Notes under the pieces: model-generated | The model's input: only the letters and a program-made list of their open reading frames with translations | Told to the model about the DNA's origin: nothing | Database searches by the model: none | Shown here: positions 1 to 9,918 of the stretch, piece by piece | How positions within the stretch are numbered: position 1 is the stretch's first letter | How the letters are laid out: every line of letters starts with the position of its first letter | Assembly (NCBI RefSeq): GCF_937863485.1 | Contig: NZ_CALMFY010000162.1 | Location: 7,377-71,376, forward strand | Length of the DNA: 64,000 nucleotides | From: an uncultured Nostoc sp. | GTDB lineage: Bacteria > Cyanobacteriota > Cyanobacteriia > Cyanobacteriales > Nostocaceae | Reading direction: 5' to 3' | Program-made: the position numbers and the translations under genes

Positions 1-19
1 GCCAAGTATAAGCGATCGC

Positions 20-478
20 TTACAATACACTCAGATAAGTTTGCTCAGAATTCATCGGTAAAATCCGCAACTTACGATTTTTTAGGTCTGGTTCTAACCC
101 TAAAACTTCCATTGGCGTCACACCAAAAAGGGCATAAGGTACTTCTGTGAGTTCCAGACAATCAAAGGTTCCTTGACGCTCTGCAATACTAAGTTCAACA
201 TCTCGGAAAATTCGCCCCTGCTTTACTCCAGCCGCAGTCTCTACCTGAGCTTCTCCACCTTGGACTAAACCTAGTTGACTAATAATGCTAGTAGGTAAGC
301 ATAGCAAAGTTGCACCCGTATCAACTAAAACATCATCCAAAGTACAACAGCGAACTTCCGCCGGAGAAATGAAGCCTCGTTGAGCCAAAACTTGATCAAT
401 TCGATTGGTGACAGTGAGGGTAACTATTACTTGCCCCATTTGCTTACCCTGAAGATTTGGCAGTACCAACTTACCCAT
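20..478 (-). CDS. Retropepsin-like aspartic protease (clan AA) family protein
   Basis: A 152-residue protein with the single-copy aspartic protease signature VDTGAT near residue 52, followed by hydrophobic segments typical of retropepsin-like folds. Proteins of this size carry one catalytic Asp and act as dimers; many cyanobacterial members have no known substrate. No signal peptide is visible, so a cytoplasmic location is likely. It lies 104 bp downstream of secA on the same strand, separated by a hairpin, so co-transcription is uncertain. Family assignment rests on the DTGA motif and size; function is not known. Confidence 0.75.
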   Translation of the reverse strand: MGKLVLPNLQGKQMGQVIVTLTVTNRIDQVLAQRGFISPAEVRCCTLDDVLVDTGATLLCLPTSIISQLGLVQGGEAQVETAAGVKQGRIFRDVELSIAERQGTFDCLELTEVPYALFGVTPMEVLGLEPDLKNRKLRILPMNSEQTYLSVL

Positions 479-530
479 TTCAGCAAACTCCTGAAAACAA
501 AATATTTATGAGAGATGCCTTAAAACACAA

Positions 531-562
531 AGACGCAAAAACGCTTCTGCGCCTTTGCGTCT
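531..562 (-). terminator. Hairpin downstream of secA, possible terminator
   Basis: AGACGCAAA at 531-539 pairs with TTTGCGTCT at 554-562, and the loop can pair further (GC-rich core). It sits 21 bp after the secA stop and before the protease gene. The sequence resembles a common dispersed Nostoc repeat, so its role as terminator is an inference. Confidence 0.45.
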
Positions 563-582
563 CTGCATAAGATATTCCCTAT

Positions 583-3375
583 CTACACCATCTCTGATTC
601 TGCCTGCATCATCTGCTGAGGCTGCGGTTGGAACATGAACAACGAATAAACCACATCTCGGCGAATGTTAACCATCATATCCAAGAAGAGTTCGTAACCC
701 TCGCTCTTATACTCAATTAGCGGGTCTTTTTGACCATAACCACGCAATCCCACCGATTCGCGTAAGGCATCCATTTGTTGCAGGTGTTCCCGCCACAGGG
801 TATCAATGCGTTGCAAGATAAAAAAGCGTTCAGCTTGGCGCATCAGTCCGGGCTGAACTTGGTCAATCTGCGCTTCTTTGAGATCGTAAGCAATTCGCAC
901 CTGTTCATGGAGGAAGGCTTTAATCTCACTGACTGACATATCCTCTAATTGACTTGGCTGCAAATCCGCTAACAGATAAACGAATTCTTTGACTTTCTCA
1001 ACCAACTTTTCTAACTCCCACTCTTCCGAGGGTAAGTCTACGTTGATATAGTAGTCAACGATGTCATCCATCGTTTTTTCAGCGTACTTGATTACCTGTT
1101 CTTTCAAATCTTGACCTTCTAACACTCGGCGGCGTTCAGCATAAATAGCACGACGTTGATTATTCATCACCTCGTCATACTCAAATACCTGTTTACGGAT
1201 GTCGTAGTAGTAGGTTTCAACTTTTTTCTGTGCGCCTTCCAAACTACGGGTAAGCATCCCAGATTCGATGGGCATATCTTCTTCCACTTGGAAGGCATTC
1301 ATTAACCCAGCAACGCGATCGCCACCAAAAATCCGCAGTAGGTTATCCTCTAAACTGAGGAAGAATCTCGTGGTTCCTGGGTCACCTTGTCTTCCTGCAC
1401 GTCCCCGCAGCTGGTTGTCAATCCGCCGCGATTCATGGCGTTCTGTACCAATTACGTGTAAACCGCCGATTTCCACTACTTCATTGTGTTCGCGGGTAGT
1501 AAATTGTTCATATTCCTGCTTAACGCGGTTATATGCTTCCCGCAATTTCTGAATCACAGGGTCATCGATGGGAGCTTTTTCTGCTGCTATAGCTACCTTG
1601 TCTTCTGCTTCCAATTCCGGTAAGCTGCGATCGCCATACTCACGCACTGCAATTTCTACTGCTTCTTTAAGCAGTTTTTCTGTTTCTTTTGTCAACTGGG
1701 TGGGGAAAATTTCTGGTGAAGCCCGCCAAGTTTTGACTTTTTTGCCAGGGACAAAGCCTTGACCACCGCCGTGTCCTGTAGGCAATCCGGCTGGCCTTTG
1801 AACACCAAAGGTGTCTTCATCTTCTGGCATGACGATCCGGGGCATGAAGTATTCCCGCAGCTTCAAACGTGCCATATATTCGGAGTTTCCACCCAGGATG
1901 ATGTCTGTACCTCTACCAGCCATGTTAGTAGCAATAGTCACAGCACCCTTCCGTCCAGCTTGAGCAACGATTTCTGCCTCACGCTCGACGTTTTCCGGTC
2001 GGGCGTTGAGTAATTCGTGGGGAATCTCCAGCTGCTTCAGCAGTCGGCTGAGAAGTTCGGATTTTTCCACACTAGTGGTTCCTACTAATACAGGTCTGCC
2101 GAGTTCGTGCATTTCGGCACATTCTTTAGCGATCGCACCCCACTTGCCTGGTTCTGTCTTAAAGACCATATCAGACAAATCTTCCCGTCTTCTGGCTTGG
2201 TTGGTGGGAATTACCGCAACTTCCAGTTTGTAAATTTTTTCAAATTCTGGTTCTTCTGTTTTTGCTGTTCCGGTCATTCCACCGAGTTTTGGATACAGCA
2301 AGAACAGATTTTGATAAGTAATTGTTGCTAAAGTTTGAGTTTCTGGCTGAATTTCTACGTGTTCTTTGGCTTCAATAGCCTGGTGTAGTCCATCACTCCA
2401 ACGCCGTCCCGGTAGCACCCGACCGGTAAATTCATCCACAATTACCACTTCCCCATTGCGGACGATGTAATTTACGTCCTTGAGAAAAAGTTCTTTGGCT
2501 TTAATCGCATTGAAAACGAAGTGCGCCCAAGGATCTTCTGGGTCAAATAAATCTGTGACTCCCAAAAGATTTTCGGCTTCAGCAAAGCCTTCATCAGTCA
2601 GTAGCACGTTACGAGCTTTTTCATCCACATCGTAATGCTCGTCTTTTTTGAGTGTGAATGCTATTTCAGAGGCTTGCAGATACTTTTCTGTGGGCCTTTC
2701 CACCTGCCCAGAAATAATCAGTGGTGTCCGCGCTTCATCAATTAAAATCGAGTCCACCTCGTCAATCACGCAAAAATTGAACGGGCGTTGCACCACATCT
2801 GCCATTGATGTCGCCATGTTATCCCGCAGGTAGTCAAACCCTACCTCGCTGTTGGTGACATAGGTAATATCGCAATCGTAATTTTTCTGGCGTTCACTGG
2901 GAGTCATGCTTGACTGGATTAGCCCCACACTCAGCCCCAAGAACCGATGCACCTGTCCCATCCATTCCGCATCCCGACGAGCCAGGTAATCGTTCACGGT
3001 GACGACGTGTACACCTTTACCAGTAAGGCCATTTAAATAACTCGGTAAGGTTGCCACGAGCGTTTTTCCCTCACCGGTTTTCATTTCGGCAATTTGCCCT
3101 ATATGCAAAATGATCCCGCCAACGAGTTGGACATCAAAGTGCCGCAAGCCTAAGACTCGCCGTCCTGCTTCCCGGACAACGGCGTAAGCTTCTGGCAAAA
3201 TGTCATCCAGAGTTTCGCCTTTGGCAAGCCGTTGTTTAAATTCAGCGGTTTTACCTTTTAACTCCTCATCGGAAAGAACCTTAATTTCTTCCTCTAAAAG
3301 GTTAATTTCAGTAACAGAAGGTTGGTATTTTTTAAGCTTACGAGCGTTGGGGTCGCCCAACAAAAGTTTTAACAT
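583..3375 (-). CDS. secA: Preprotein translocase ATPase SecA
   Basis: ATPase motor that drives unfolded precursor proteins through SecYEG in the plasma and thylakoid membranes. The 930 residues are the normal cyanobacterial length. Visible motifs: Walker A in MKTGEGKT (residues 98-105), DEAD-type Walker [10 protein letters not shown] near residue 207, helicase motif [11 protein letters not shown], and the C-terminal helical wing and scaffold ending in a Gln/Met-rich tail. The C-terminal Cys-rich zinc-binding motif of proteobacterial SecA is absent, as expected in cyanobacteria. The start at 3375 gives the canonical N-terminus ([10 protein letters not shown]). It is monocistronic or leads into the downstream protease gene. 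Confidence 0.98.
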   Translation of the reverse strand: MLKLLLGDPNARKLKKYQPSVTEINLLEEEIKVLSDEELKGKTAEFKQRLAKGETLDDILPEAYAVVREAGRRVLGLRHFDVQLVGGIILHIGQIAEMKTGEGKTLVATLPSYLNGLTGKGVHVVTVNDYLARRDAEWMGQVHRFLGLSVGLIQSSMTPSERQKNYDCDITYVTNSEVGFDYLRDNMATSMADVVQRPFNFCVIDEVDSILIDEARTPLIISGQVERPTEKYLQASEIAFTLKKDEHYDVDEKARNVLLTDEGFAEAENLLGVTDLFDPEDPWAHFVFNAIKAKELFLKDVNYIVRNGEVVIVDEFTGRVLPGRRWSDGLHQAIEAKEHVEIQPETQTLATITYQNLFLLYPKLGGMTGTAKTEEPEFEKIYKLEVAVIPTNQARRREDLSDMVFKTEPGKWGAIAKECAEMHELGRPVLVGTTSVEKSELLSRLLKQLEIPHELLNARPENVEREAEIVAQAGRKGAVTIATNMAGRGTDIILGGNSEYMARLKLREYFMPRIVMPEDEDTFGVQRPAGLPTGHGGGQGFVPGKKVKTWRASPEIFPTQLTKETEKLLKEAVEIAVREYGDRSLPELEAEDKVAIAAEKAPIDDPVIQKLREAYNRVKQEYEQFTTREHNEVVEIGGLHVIGTERHESRRIDNQLRGRAGRQGDPGTTRFFLSLEDNLLRIFGGDRVAGLMNAFQVEEDMPIESGMLTRSLEGAQKKVETYYYDIRKQVFEYDEVMNNQRRAIYAERRRVLEGQDLKEQVIKYAEKTMDDIVDYYINVDLPSEEWELEKLVEKVKEFVYLLADLQPSQLEDMSVSEIKAFLHEQVRIAYDLKEAQIDQVQPGLMRQAERFFILQRIDTLWREHLQQMDALRESVGLRGYGQKDPLIEYKSEGYELFLDMMVNIRRDVVYSLFMFQPQPQQMMQAESEMV

Positions 3376-3675
3376 GGCAGGTTATAGAACTGAATCAAGG
3401 GGGATGGGGATTAAAGGTTCGGTATTGATTATAAACATTTAACCCAACCCAACCGTCTTGGTCGTGGATGGGTGTAACCGAGAATTAACTCAAAAACAGG
3501 AGAAAAACTAGCCAATCATTTAGTAAACTGATTGCTTTTAACTCTTATCTTATATTTAGTCTTTCTTCATAGTATCATTTTGCCCCCAGATAGGGCCAGA
3601 GAGGGAGTGGGGGAATAGACTTATAAGATATGAGTTATGAATTTTTCAACTCCTAATACCGTTTCACTTTAATAA

Positions 3676-3800
3676 TTAGGACTTACGCACAGTCCACGAA
3701 TTTTTCTCTACGAGACGCTGCGCGTTGGCGGTAGCCTGCGGCAAGCCACTACGTGTCTACGATAAATTAAGCTTTTGGGCGATTTTTGCGTAAGTCCTAA
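3676..3800. repeat. Miniature inverted-repeat element, 125 bp
   Basis: A perfect 14-bp terminal inverted repeat, TTAGGACTTACGCA at 3676-3689 and TGCGTAAGTCCTAA at 3787-3800. The interior holds heptamer-style repeats of the GGTAGCCTGCGGCAAGCC kind. A shorter relative with nearly the same ends lies at 4764-4808. No coding capacity, so non-autonomous. Confidence 0.7.
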
Positions 3801-3803
3801 CAA

Positions 3804-4067
3804 TGATACAAATACGTTAGTAGGGGCACGGCAATGCCCATGCGTGTCAACTAAAGCTAAAACTCTTTTAAAACCTCGTTAAAAGCCTCTGGCTGGAAAT
3901 GCTCTTCAATTGCGGCTCTACCGCTAGTGTTGAGGCAGAGCCTCTCATTAGGCATTCCCAGTCGGAGACTTCTTTTCGAGGCACCTCTAAAAGCTTGTTC
4001 TAGGCTTTTGCCTTAAGTTGACACGTATGGGCAATGCCGTGCCCCTACGATAAATCTATATGTATCA
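3804..4067. repeat. Miniature inverted-repeat element, about 264 bp, with nested repeat
   Basis: Ends TGATACA and TGTATCA, followed inward by long imperfect inverted repeats containing TAGGGGCACGGCAATGCCC on the left (from 3821) and its complement on the right (to 4047). The inner part (about 3880-4000) shares blocks such as TTTTCGAGG and GGCATTCCCAGT, in inverse orientation, with the repeat at 19225-19325. A lone degenerate end of the same family is at 12844-12875. It abuts the element at 3676-3800. Confidence 0.7.
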
Positions 4068-4100
4068 GGGTTTGCGTGAAATGCTATAATTCCTAACTCT

Positions 4101-4718
4101 TCACTTCCACTCTGGTGTCAGGCGGCGGAAATTGTAATCACTAGCACTGGGATGACAGCTAACACAACTGCCAAGCTGGACAGGACGTGGTAACTTAACT
4201 CCTGGATGTAGAGCTTTGAAATAACGCGAGTTGTTGAGGCGATAGGGTGTTTCTTCGTCGTCTAGCTGCACACGGGAGAAAGTCGAAAGATATTTCCACA
4301 CCAAGATGCGTGGCGGATCGACTAAAGGCTTTAGTTGTGCGCCGTAGTGCTGCGAGTCTTGCAGGAGATTTTTCCAAGTTTGGGTGGGTAAAACGGCTGG
4401 TGGTAAGGCGATGTGGCATGTGGAGCAGTTTTCCAAATAGAGTTCTTGCCCTAGTTGGTACTGTGCAGGAACTACGTCAACTGTGCCAATTTCGGCAGGG
4501 GGAGTAGCACTGTGGGCATTAGTTGCCAAGGCTAGAAGCCAGCCCATAGCTAGGCTCCACGTTACAATTACCAAAAGTAAACCGAAAAATTGGCGCTTAA
4601 ATTGGCGTTCGGCGCTTTGCTGTAGCACTTGGCGATCGCTACGTCCCGCCCGTAGCCCATCGCTGTTAGGCAGGCGCTTTTCGCCATTGTGGGTTTTGCG
4701 CTTAACAAAAATTGACAT
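4101..4718 (-). CDS. Dihaem cytochrome c family protein
   Basis: A 205-residue protein with one N-terminal membrane anchor or uncleaved signal (about residues 45-70, ending near HSA) and two haem-attachment motifs, CSTCH near residue 97 and CVSCH near residue 186. This fits the cyanobacterial dihaem cytochrome c (DHC) family, a lumenal or periplasmic electron carrier. No oxidase or photosystem gene is adjacent, so its redox partner is unknown. The intergenic regions on both sides are crowded with repeats, which suggests a single-gene transcript. Confidence 0.8.
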   Translation of the reverse strand: MSIFVKRKTHNGEKRLPNSDGLRAGRSDRQVLQQSAERQFKRQFFGLLLVIVTWSLAMGWLLALATNAHSATPPAEIGTVDVVPAQYQLGQELYLENCSTCHIALPPAVLPTQTWKNLLQDSQHYGAQLKPLVDPPRILVWKYLSTFSRVQLDDEETPYRLNNSRYFKALHPGVKLPRPVQLGSCVSCHPSASDYNFRRLTPEWK

Positions 4719-4763
4719 TCCTCACATTCCCAGATATTTAGAAGTAGCGCTAGTGTTAATCAT

Positions 4764-4808
4764 AGGACTTACGCAGTCTTGGCAGTGTTTCACATTTTGC
4801 GTAAGTAC
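4764..4808. repeat. Short inverted-repeat element
   Basis: AGGACTTACGCA (4764-4775) faces TGCGTAAGTACT (4798-4809) across 22 bp, the same ends as the element at 3676-3800. It lies 46 bp upstream of the dihaem cytochrome start, so it could influence that promoter. Confidence 0.55.
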
Positions 4809-4809
4809 T

Positions 4810-5218
4810 TTTAGTAATGTGGCGATGTTTATTGGCAAGCCGCTCTGCGTCTGTGCCTCTCTCCATGCATAACAGTAATATAAATGTCTATTCAGCGCAC
4901 TACTGACTATACAAGGAAAAATATTCTGACAGTTTTAACCTGACTCACTAGAAAAATCAGCTAAAATACCTCGGATTTCATTTACACCAATATCTTCTCA
5001 GTTAGACTTAAAATAAATCGTTAGTAACAAAATACTTGTAGGTGACTCAACTTGATAAATCAATCAGTATCCAGCACTTTTACTTTTTTGGATACTACTG
5101 TTTCTCACCTTGTAAATAATATAATCCTCACCAATAACTTATAACTGTAGTAGTTGTGGATAGGGATTTAAACGCCGCCATTGTGTGCGATTCGTTCAGT
5201 CGAAACCGAGCAATCGGG
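4810..5218. other. Non-coding stretch, nothing recognised
   Basis: AT-rich sequence between the repeat upstream of the cytochrome gene and the 155-bp repeat. No plausible gene, RNA or hairpin stands out. Confidence 0.5.
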
Positions 5219-5373
5219 CTGACTTTTCACGGTATGTAGAAAAGGTTATTTTGAGGGTTTCCCAAGCCCTGATTTTTCCGTTAGCTATTTTCATTAACTA
5301 AAAGCTATTGAGAATTAAACTGTGGAAAAAGCCACGCTTTTTCGGGGCTTGAGGACTTACCGTGAAAAGTCAG
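5219..5373. repeat. 155-bp miniature inverted-repeat element, copy 1
   Basis: Terminal inverted repeats CTGACTTTTCACGGTA and TACCGTGAAAAGTCAG enclose a conserved 155-bp unit with an internal palindrome GAAAAAGCCACGCTTTTTC. A second copy of identical length and about 90% identity by eye lies at 29029-29183. The right end lies 3 bp before the stop of the sigma factor gene, where it may supply a terminator. Confidence 0.85.
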
Positions 5374-5375
5374 GT

Positions 5376-6026
5376 TTATAACAATCCCTCCAATTCAGCG
5401 AATTTACGCAAACGTGGTAGACACTGCCGCTGATAAAAACTGCTTAATGTCGGAATTGACAGCCCAAATTCCTCAGATAATTCTCTCCAACTGACTTCCG
5501 GGGGTAGGCGTTTGAGAATTAACACCTGACAATTCACATCTGGACGCCCTTTAATGTAAGTACGGCGCAGTTCTCCTTCGGAATCTGTCTTAGCCCATAT
5601 CTCCAAGTCTTCCAGAATAGGAGGTGGTTGGGGGGTAGCTGGGAGGTTATCTACAGGATCAATGGTTTCCCCGATTCCACCTGATGTAGACTGACGAACC
5701 CAAAGAGGGACTGTTGTGGCTTGTTCTCGGTTCTGGTTAGTGTAAAAGTCTTGTAGTCTCCGTTTTAGGTAAGCATTCAGCCAAGTGATGACACTGCCAT
5801 AGGTGGAGTCATAGATTTGACCTGTCAAACCTTCACAAACATTGCGGCAGAAATACAACCAAGTTTGTTGTAGTGCATCTTGATAGTAGGGAGTACTTTC
5901 CCTCCAAAGTCTACTTGCTGTCAAGCGAATAATTTGCGTGAGCAGCTTCTGACGCTGAGGGCTTCCAGGTGGGTGTCCACAGGCTTCGCTAACTAAGCAG
6001 CGTAGCTGTTCATCGAATTGAACCAT
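5376..6026 (-). CDS. Sigma-70-like RNA polymerase sigma factor, short
   Basis: A 216-residue protein with the layout of a small alternative sigma factor. The N-terminal half resembles region 2 (helix around TPYYQDALQQTWLYFC and an Arg-rich segment AYLKRRLQDFY), followed by a Pro-rich linker (about residues 110-140) and a C-terminal HTH resembling region 4 (ELSEEFGLSIPTLSSFYQRQ). It presumably redirects RNA polymerase to a small regulon. No anti-sigma gene is adjacent. The call rests on remembered resemblance to cyanobacterial proteins with this annotation and on the HTH. Confidence 0.6.
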   Translation of the reverse strand: MVQFDEQLRCLVSEACGHPPGSPQRQKLLTQIIRLTASRLWRESTPYYQDALQQTWLYFCRNVCEGLTGQIYDSTYGSVITWLNAYLKRRLQDFYTNQNREQATTVPLWVRQSTSGGIGETIDPVDNLPATPQPPPILEDLEIWAKTDSEGELRRTYIKGRPDVNCQVLILKRLPPEVSWRELSEEFGLSIPTLSSFYQRQCLPRLRKFAELEGLL

Positions 6027-6127
6027 GACAATCTTGGGGCAGAAAGCAAGAATATCTTAGTATTGCCTATAACAACCCCCTAAAAAATTACCTTTGGTCA
6101 AGATGCAGTATTTTTTTTCAAATCCTC

Positions 6128-7507
6128 TCAATATAATTTTACCCAGGATAATAAATTTTCCCACCAGGAATATGTCAGATTACCAATACTCAGCTTCATT
6201 TTGTTGCGAATGTCTTGGATATTCCAGTTGGTTAGTTTAGCTAGAGTTTGCGCCTCTTGTTCAAAACGCTTGGGCAAAGACTGCTTATATTCTCTACCTG
6301 CCTGACATTTGAGTTCCCCTTGGAAGGGATGTTGCAAAACATAACGCCCTTGAAAAGATTCACTGTTTGCAGTTTGTTGGAATATCAGGTCTTCAGGGAA
6401 TTTGTCGCGGGTGTAGCGGACATGCAGCCGGGAGATGAAGACGTTACTTCTAGGAGAGGGACGACGAAAGCTGGGGGATGCTGGCAGATTACTTTCAGAA
6501 TTATCATCTAGCCAAAATACGCCTGCTTGCTTTAGTTCATCTTGGGTTAGGGGATCAGCAGAACAGGGATCGCAACTACTCATGTCCCAAGCGTATTCCA
6601 AAAAACCAACTTTCCTATCTTCTTTGGTGTAGACAGTTTGAAACATAGATTTGTAGAATTCACCAAATTCATCTTTGACAAACAAAGGAATGTTCGTGTT
6701 AGAAGGGATTTTCACTGTCCGGTAATTAGTGATTTCTGCCTGTCCTTGGGGCGAGAGGATGTAGACAATCAAATCCTGCTCTGTTGTAGCATTGATCATG
6801 CCTAAACGAATTGGCAGCATGAATTTGGGTGACTGGTAGGAAATTTGTAACGGACGAAGGAACTGGTAGCCAGATTTCTCGAATTTATCCAAGTTGACTT
6901 TGGCAACAAAGAATTTCATTGAGGAGCGGATGTAGGGCTTTAATAACTGTTTCGCACCTCTGGGAATTTTGTAGCCATTGCCTTTGAGCCAAGTTTCTAG
7001 TCCCCCAGATTCTTTGGCACTAAGGATCACGATGTCGTATTCGCCGACGTTGAAACGTGCTTCGACTGTTACACCCAAACTAGCATCACCGCGTCTCCTA
7101 CTCTCTGGCTCATTGCTTGCGCGTCCTCTAGGTGCCGCAGCAGGTAGATTTACCGAATCAGTAATAGCACAAGGATCTGAGTCAAAATATTCTACCAATC
7201 GCGGCGCACTAAAAGCATCCAAGCGCTCGATAATTTTCGGTTCAGTTACGCGAACTTGCTCTTTTTGCAGCACCGTTGGCACAGGTACTACTATTGCAAA
7301 ATCTTTGACTTCGCCTTGAAAGTCGTTTGCCATTGTTAGGACAGTGCGTTCCTCATCCCGTGCTATCACGACCTGAGAAGCTTTGTTATACAGTTTTGTA
7401 TCAGCCTTCGCTACATAAAATCCACAAAATGCCCAAGCTGCGGGTGCGAAGCATAAAACAGCTACAATTGTCAACAATAATGGTGTTAAGAGTCGAAAAA
7501 ACTTCAT
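6128..7507 (-). CDS. DUF2330 domain-containing secreted protein
   Basis: A 459-residue exported protein. A signal peptide ends at AWA before the first mature residues FCGFYV (cleavage near residue 26). The body matches the DUF2330 family, including the characteristic start region with a conserved Cys and the segment FAIVVPVPTVL; a CDPCS motif near residue 315 suggests further Cys pairs. A C-terminal hydrophobic, Trp-rich tail (YSWWENLLSWVKLY) may associate with membrane. Biochemical function is unknown. The RnfD-like gene lies immediately upstream on the same strand, separated by tandem palindromes. Confidence 0.8.
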   Translation of the reverse strand: MKFFRLLTPLLLTIVAVLCFAPAAWAFCGFYVAKADTKLYNKASQVVIARDEERTVLTMANDFQGEVKDFAIVVPVPTVLQKEQVRVTEPKIIERLDAFSAPRLVEYFDSDPCAITDSVNLPAAAPRGRASNEPESRRRGDASLGVTVEARFNVGEYDIVILSAKESGGLETWLKGNGYKIPRGAKQLLKPYIRSSMKFFVAKVNLDKFEKSGYQFLRPLQISYQSPKFMLPIRLGMINATTEQDLIVYILSPQGQAEITNYRTVKIPSNTNIPLFVKDEFGEFYKSMFQTVYTKEDRKVGFLEYAWDMSSCDPCSADPLTQDELKQAGVFWLDDNSESNLPASPSFRRPSPRSNVFISRLHVRYTRDKFPEDLIFQQTANSESFQGRYVLQHPFQGELKCQAGREYKQSLPKRFEQEAQTLAKLTNWNIQDIRNKMKLSIGNLTYSWWENLLSWVKLY

Positions 7508-7539
7508 TTTATACCTCTACTTTTTTAGTGCTGAGTTAG

Positions 7540-7601
7540 GAGACGCGATTAATCGCGTCTGTACAGGAGCGAGGAGAGACGCGATTAATCGCGTCTGTAC
7601 A
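7540..7601. repeat. Tandem pair of dispersed 26-bp palindromic repeats
   Basis: Two copies (7540-7565 and 7576-7601, period 36 bp) of a unit built on the palindrome GACGCGATTAATCGCGTC followed by TGTACA. Other copies are at 22540-22564 (inside a gene) and 40983-41007 (inside the secretion cluster). A member of the short dispersed palindromes common in Nostocales. Confidence 0.85.
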
Positions 7602-8427
7602 AGAGGGGTGAGTAAGAAGTTCTCCCCCCTGCTACCTCATCTCCCTCTTGCCAAGCAAACCGTGGAGCTACCCAGAGAACATCTAGCAGAATGGTCAATG
7701 GTGCAAGGGCAAACAGTGCCCAGAAAACTGCTGTGGAAACAAAGAAATAATTCCGCAGGATAAAAGTTAATCCGGCGATGCAAACTGCCCAAACTACACG
7801 CCCAAGTTGAGAATTGGGGATCGATCGCGGATCTGTAATCATAAATAGGGCGAACAGCAGCAAAGACCCGCTCATCAATCGATGCCAGTAAACATCCCAA
7901 GTCCAACCCAGCCAGAGATTGCGAATCGCCTCCAGCAAGGAGTAGCTACCCAAAAAAGCTGCTGTGGTGTCCCAACGACCAAGGCGCTGCAAAATCATGC
8001 CACCAGTTCCGGCAAATAATAGCCCATACCACCATTCTTCACCCCATTGTCCCGGCGAAACCCAAGCATCGGGGGTGAGAATCAAGGCAGAAATGATCCC
8101 AAAATTGGCGGGATTAAAGAAATGCTTATCACCGATTTGGAAGATAAATTTGCTGGCAATCGCAATTGCTGCGGCTATTGCCATTGTTGTCCAGTGGTCA
8201 GCCCGCAACAGCAGGGACAGTCCCAGTGAGGTAATTAAAGCACTCCGAAGATTCGTCATTTGTTCTTTGCCAGTAACTAATGACAATATCCATTGGGTCG
8301 CAAGACTTGTGGCGATCGCTACTCCAATCAACTCTGGTCGCAGCGTCCAATCTCGTGTACCGATTCCCACGACTAGGAACAAGCCCAGAAATAGAATTTG
8401 ATAATCTCGTATATCTTTGAGCAACAT
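7585..8427 (-). CDS. RnfD/NqrB-like membrane protein
   Basis: A 280-residue polytopic protein with about eight hydrophobic segments. It contains the family signature HFFNPANFGI near residue 104, resembling the flavinylation region of RnfD/NqrB. In Rnf and Nqr complexes this subunit carries FMN and takes part in ion-coupled electron transfer, but no other rnf or nqr subunit is nearby, so a stand-alone role is likely. Its 3' end reaches into the downstream palindromic repeat pair, which therefore encodes or borders its last codons. It precedes the DUF2330 gene, and they may be co-transcribed. Confidence 0.75.
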   Translation of the reverse strand: MLLKDIRDYQILFLGLFLVVGIGTRDWTLRPELIGVAIATSLATQWILSLVTGKEQMTNLRSALITSLGLSLLLRADHWTTMAIAAAIAIASKFIFQIGDKHFFNPANFGIISALILTPDAWVSPGQWGEEWWYGLLFAGTGGMILQRLGRWDTTAAFLGSYSLLEAIRNLWLGWTWDVYWHRLMSGSLLLFALFMITDPRSIPNSQLGRVVWAVCIAGLTFILRNYFFVSTAVFWALFALAPLTILLDVLWVAPRFAWQEGDEVAGGRTSYSPLLYRRD

Positions 8428-8588
8428 TACCCTTTCATTCAGGGTTTCCCCGTAGATTTGTCATCAATCTAGACGAGTGCTAACTCAAATAGTATTTCTG
8501 TTACAGATTTTGTTACAAAGCGTCCCCACTCTTTGCGTCTTCTTGGTAAAACGGAGAGAGGTTTGGTGTAGAAGTATGTCACAAGCTC

Positions 8589-9050
8589 ATGAACTCAAAT
8601 CAGCCCAGCATCAAACACACTTGTATTGACGGTCAAGAAATATTATTTCCCAGCCAAGAAGACTGGGAAACTTTGCGATTAAACGCCTTCATTGATGATC
8701 TACCACTGGCTATTTTAGATTTGCTTTGGTCAGCACTTGAGTTTACTCAGAAATACCCTGAGCTTCACTTGGGACTTGGAAAAATATCGATGAGGAAAAA
8801 GGAATGGATGCCATATATTTTTGTTGAAATAGAATCAAACTTCCAAAGAGTTCATTTGGAAACGTTAACCTGTAATTCTTGTAATTGGCGAGGAAAAACA
8901 GCCAATCCTATGCTTATCGATCCATATTTTGGAGATGGGATCAATCAAGATCATTTCACTCTTATGAAAGCTGCTGAAAGATATCCTGTGCTTCCTTGCC
9001 CCTTCTGTGACAATCGCTTACCAAGGCATCCAATTTGGGTAGAATATTGA
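8589..9050 (+). CDS. Hypothetical protein with paired CxxC motifs
   Basis: A 153-residue protein not recognised as a named family. It has two zinc-knuckle-like pairs, CNSC near residues 95-98 and CPFC near residues 137-140, suggesting a zinc ribbon in the C-terminal half. The N-terminal half is acidic with a helical stretch. No membrane segments. It reads in the same direction as the deacetylase 25 bp downstream, so the two may share a transcript. Confidence 0.65.
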   Translation: MNSNQPSIKHTCIDGQEILFPSQEDWETLRLNAFIDDLPLAILDLLWSALEFTQKYPELHLGLGKISMRKKEWMPYIFVEIESNFQRVHLETLTCNSCNWRGKTANPMLIDPYFGDGINQDHFTLMKAAERYPVLPCPFCDNRLPRHPIWVEY

Positions 9051-9074
9051 GGCATTGTATGCGGTGCTTTAAAT

Positions 9075-9854
9075 ATGCTTTATTGCCAGAAGCATCACCG
9101 AATAGCCCGTCGCAGACATCGCAGTTTCGCAAGCAACACCGACAAAAAGTTGTCAGCAGCAGATAAACGCAAAATGCAGCTAGCTCCCCTGTTCCCAATT
9201 TTATACCGGATTCTCCAGCCAAGCTTTCCCAACTGCCTTTGGGCTGGAAATCCCCATTCTAAAGCGATCGCCCTCACATTCGATGATGGGCCCCATCCGC
9301 AATACACACCCGAAGTCTTGGCGGTGTTAGATCGTTACAACATTACTGCCAGTTTTTTTTGGTTGGGTGTTTGCGTCAACCGTTCACCAGCCATTGCTAA
9401 AGCCGTTAGCGAGCGTGGACACTGGATCGGATTGCATGGCTATGATCATCGCTCTTTTGCCATGCTTTCCCCAAATGACCTGAAGGACAGTTTAGAAAAA
9501 AACCAAGCTGCCATCTACAATGCTTGCAACCTACAACCAGAACAAGTGCGGGATGTCCGCCCCCCCAATGGTTTATTTACACCTGCTACTTTAAAATTAT
9601 TTTTTCAGTGGAATTACCGCCCAGTTATGTGGAGTGTTGTACCAGAAGACTGGGTGCGACCAGGTGTCACTACCGTGGTAGAGCGAGTTATGCAGCAGGT
9701 CAAAAATGGTTCAATAATCGTTTTGCATGATGGTGCTTGCGGAGGAGAAGATGTTGCTGCCACAATTCAAATCCTGATTCCGCAACTTCTACAACAAGGC
9801 TATAAGTTTGTGACTGTTGATACTCTGTGGCAACGAGTTAAGACCAACCATTGA
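9075..9854 (+). CDS. Polysaccharide deacetylase family protein (NodB domain)
   Basis: Carbohydrate esterase family 4 enzyme expected to remove N-acetyl groups from chitin-like polymers, peptidoglycan or extracellular polysaccharide. Motif 1 TFDDGP (near residue 69) supplies the catalytic base and a metal ligand; motif 2 HGYDHRS gives the two metal-binding His; motif 3 is RPPNG; the later motif VLHDG supplies the catalytic His. The annotated start gives a basic 33-residue leader; an internal ATG at 9174 (MQLAPLFPIL) is an alternative and would begin closer to the domain. No clear cleavable signal peptide. Confidence 0.88.
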   Translation: MLYCQKHHRIARRRHRSFASNTDKKLSAADKRKMQLAPLFPILYRILQPSFPNCLWAGNPHSKAIALTFDDGPHPQYTPEVLAVLDRYNITASFFWLGVCVNRSPAIAKAVSERGHWIGLHGYDHRSFAMLSPNDLKDSLEKNQAAIYNACNLQPEQVRDVRPPNGLFTPATLKLFFQWNYRPVMWSVVPEDWVRPGVTTVVERVMQQVKNGSIIVLHDGACGGEDVAATIQILIPQLLQQGYKFVTVDTLWQRVKTNH

Positions 9855-9918
9855 CTATTACACATTTAATAATAGGTGAAGTTAATAATTTCCTCTAAAT
9901 CAGGCTTTCGCATAAATT

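Noticed and set aside
6978-7319. 113-codon frame antisense to the DUF2330 gene
   Set aside because: Shadow of a well-supported gene on the opposite strand.
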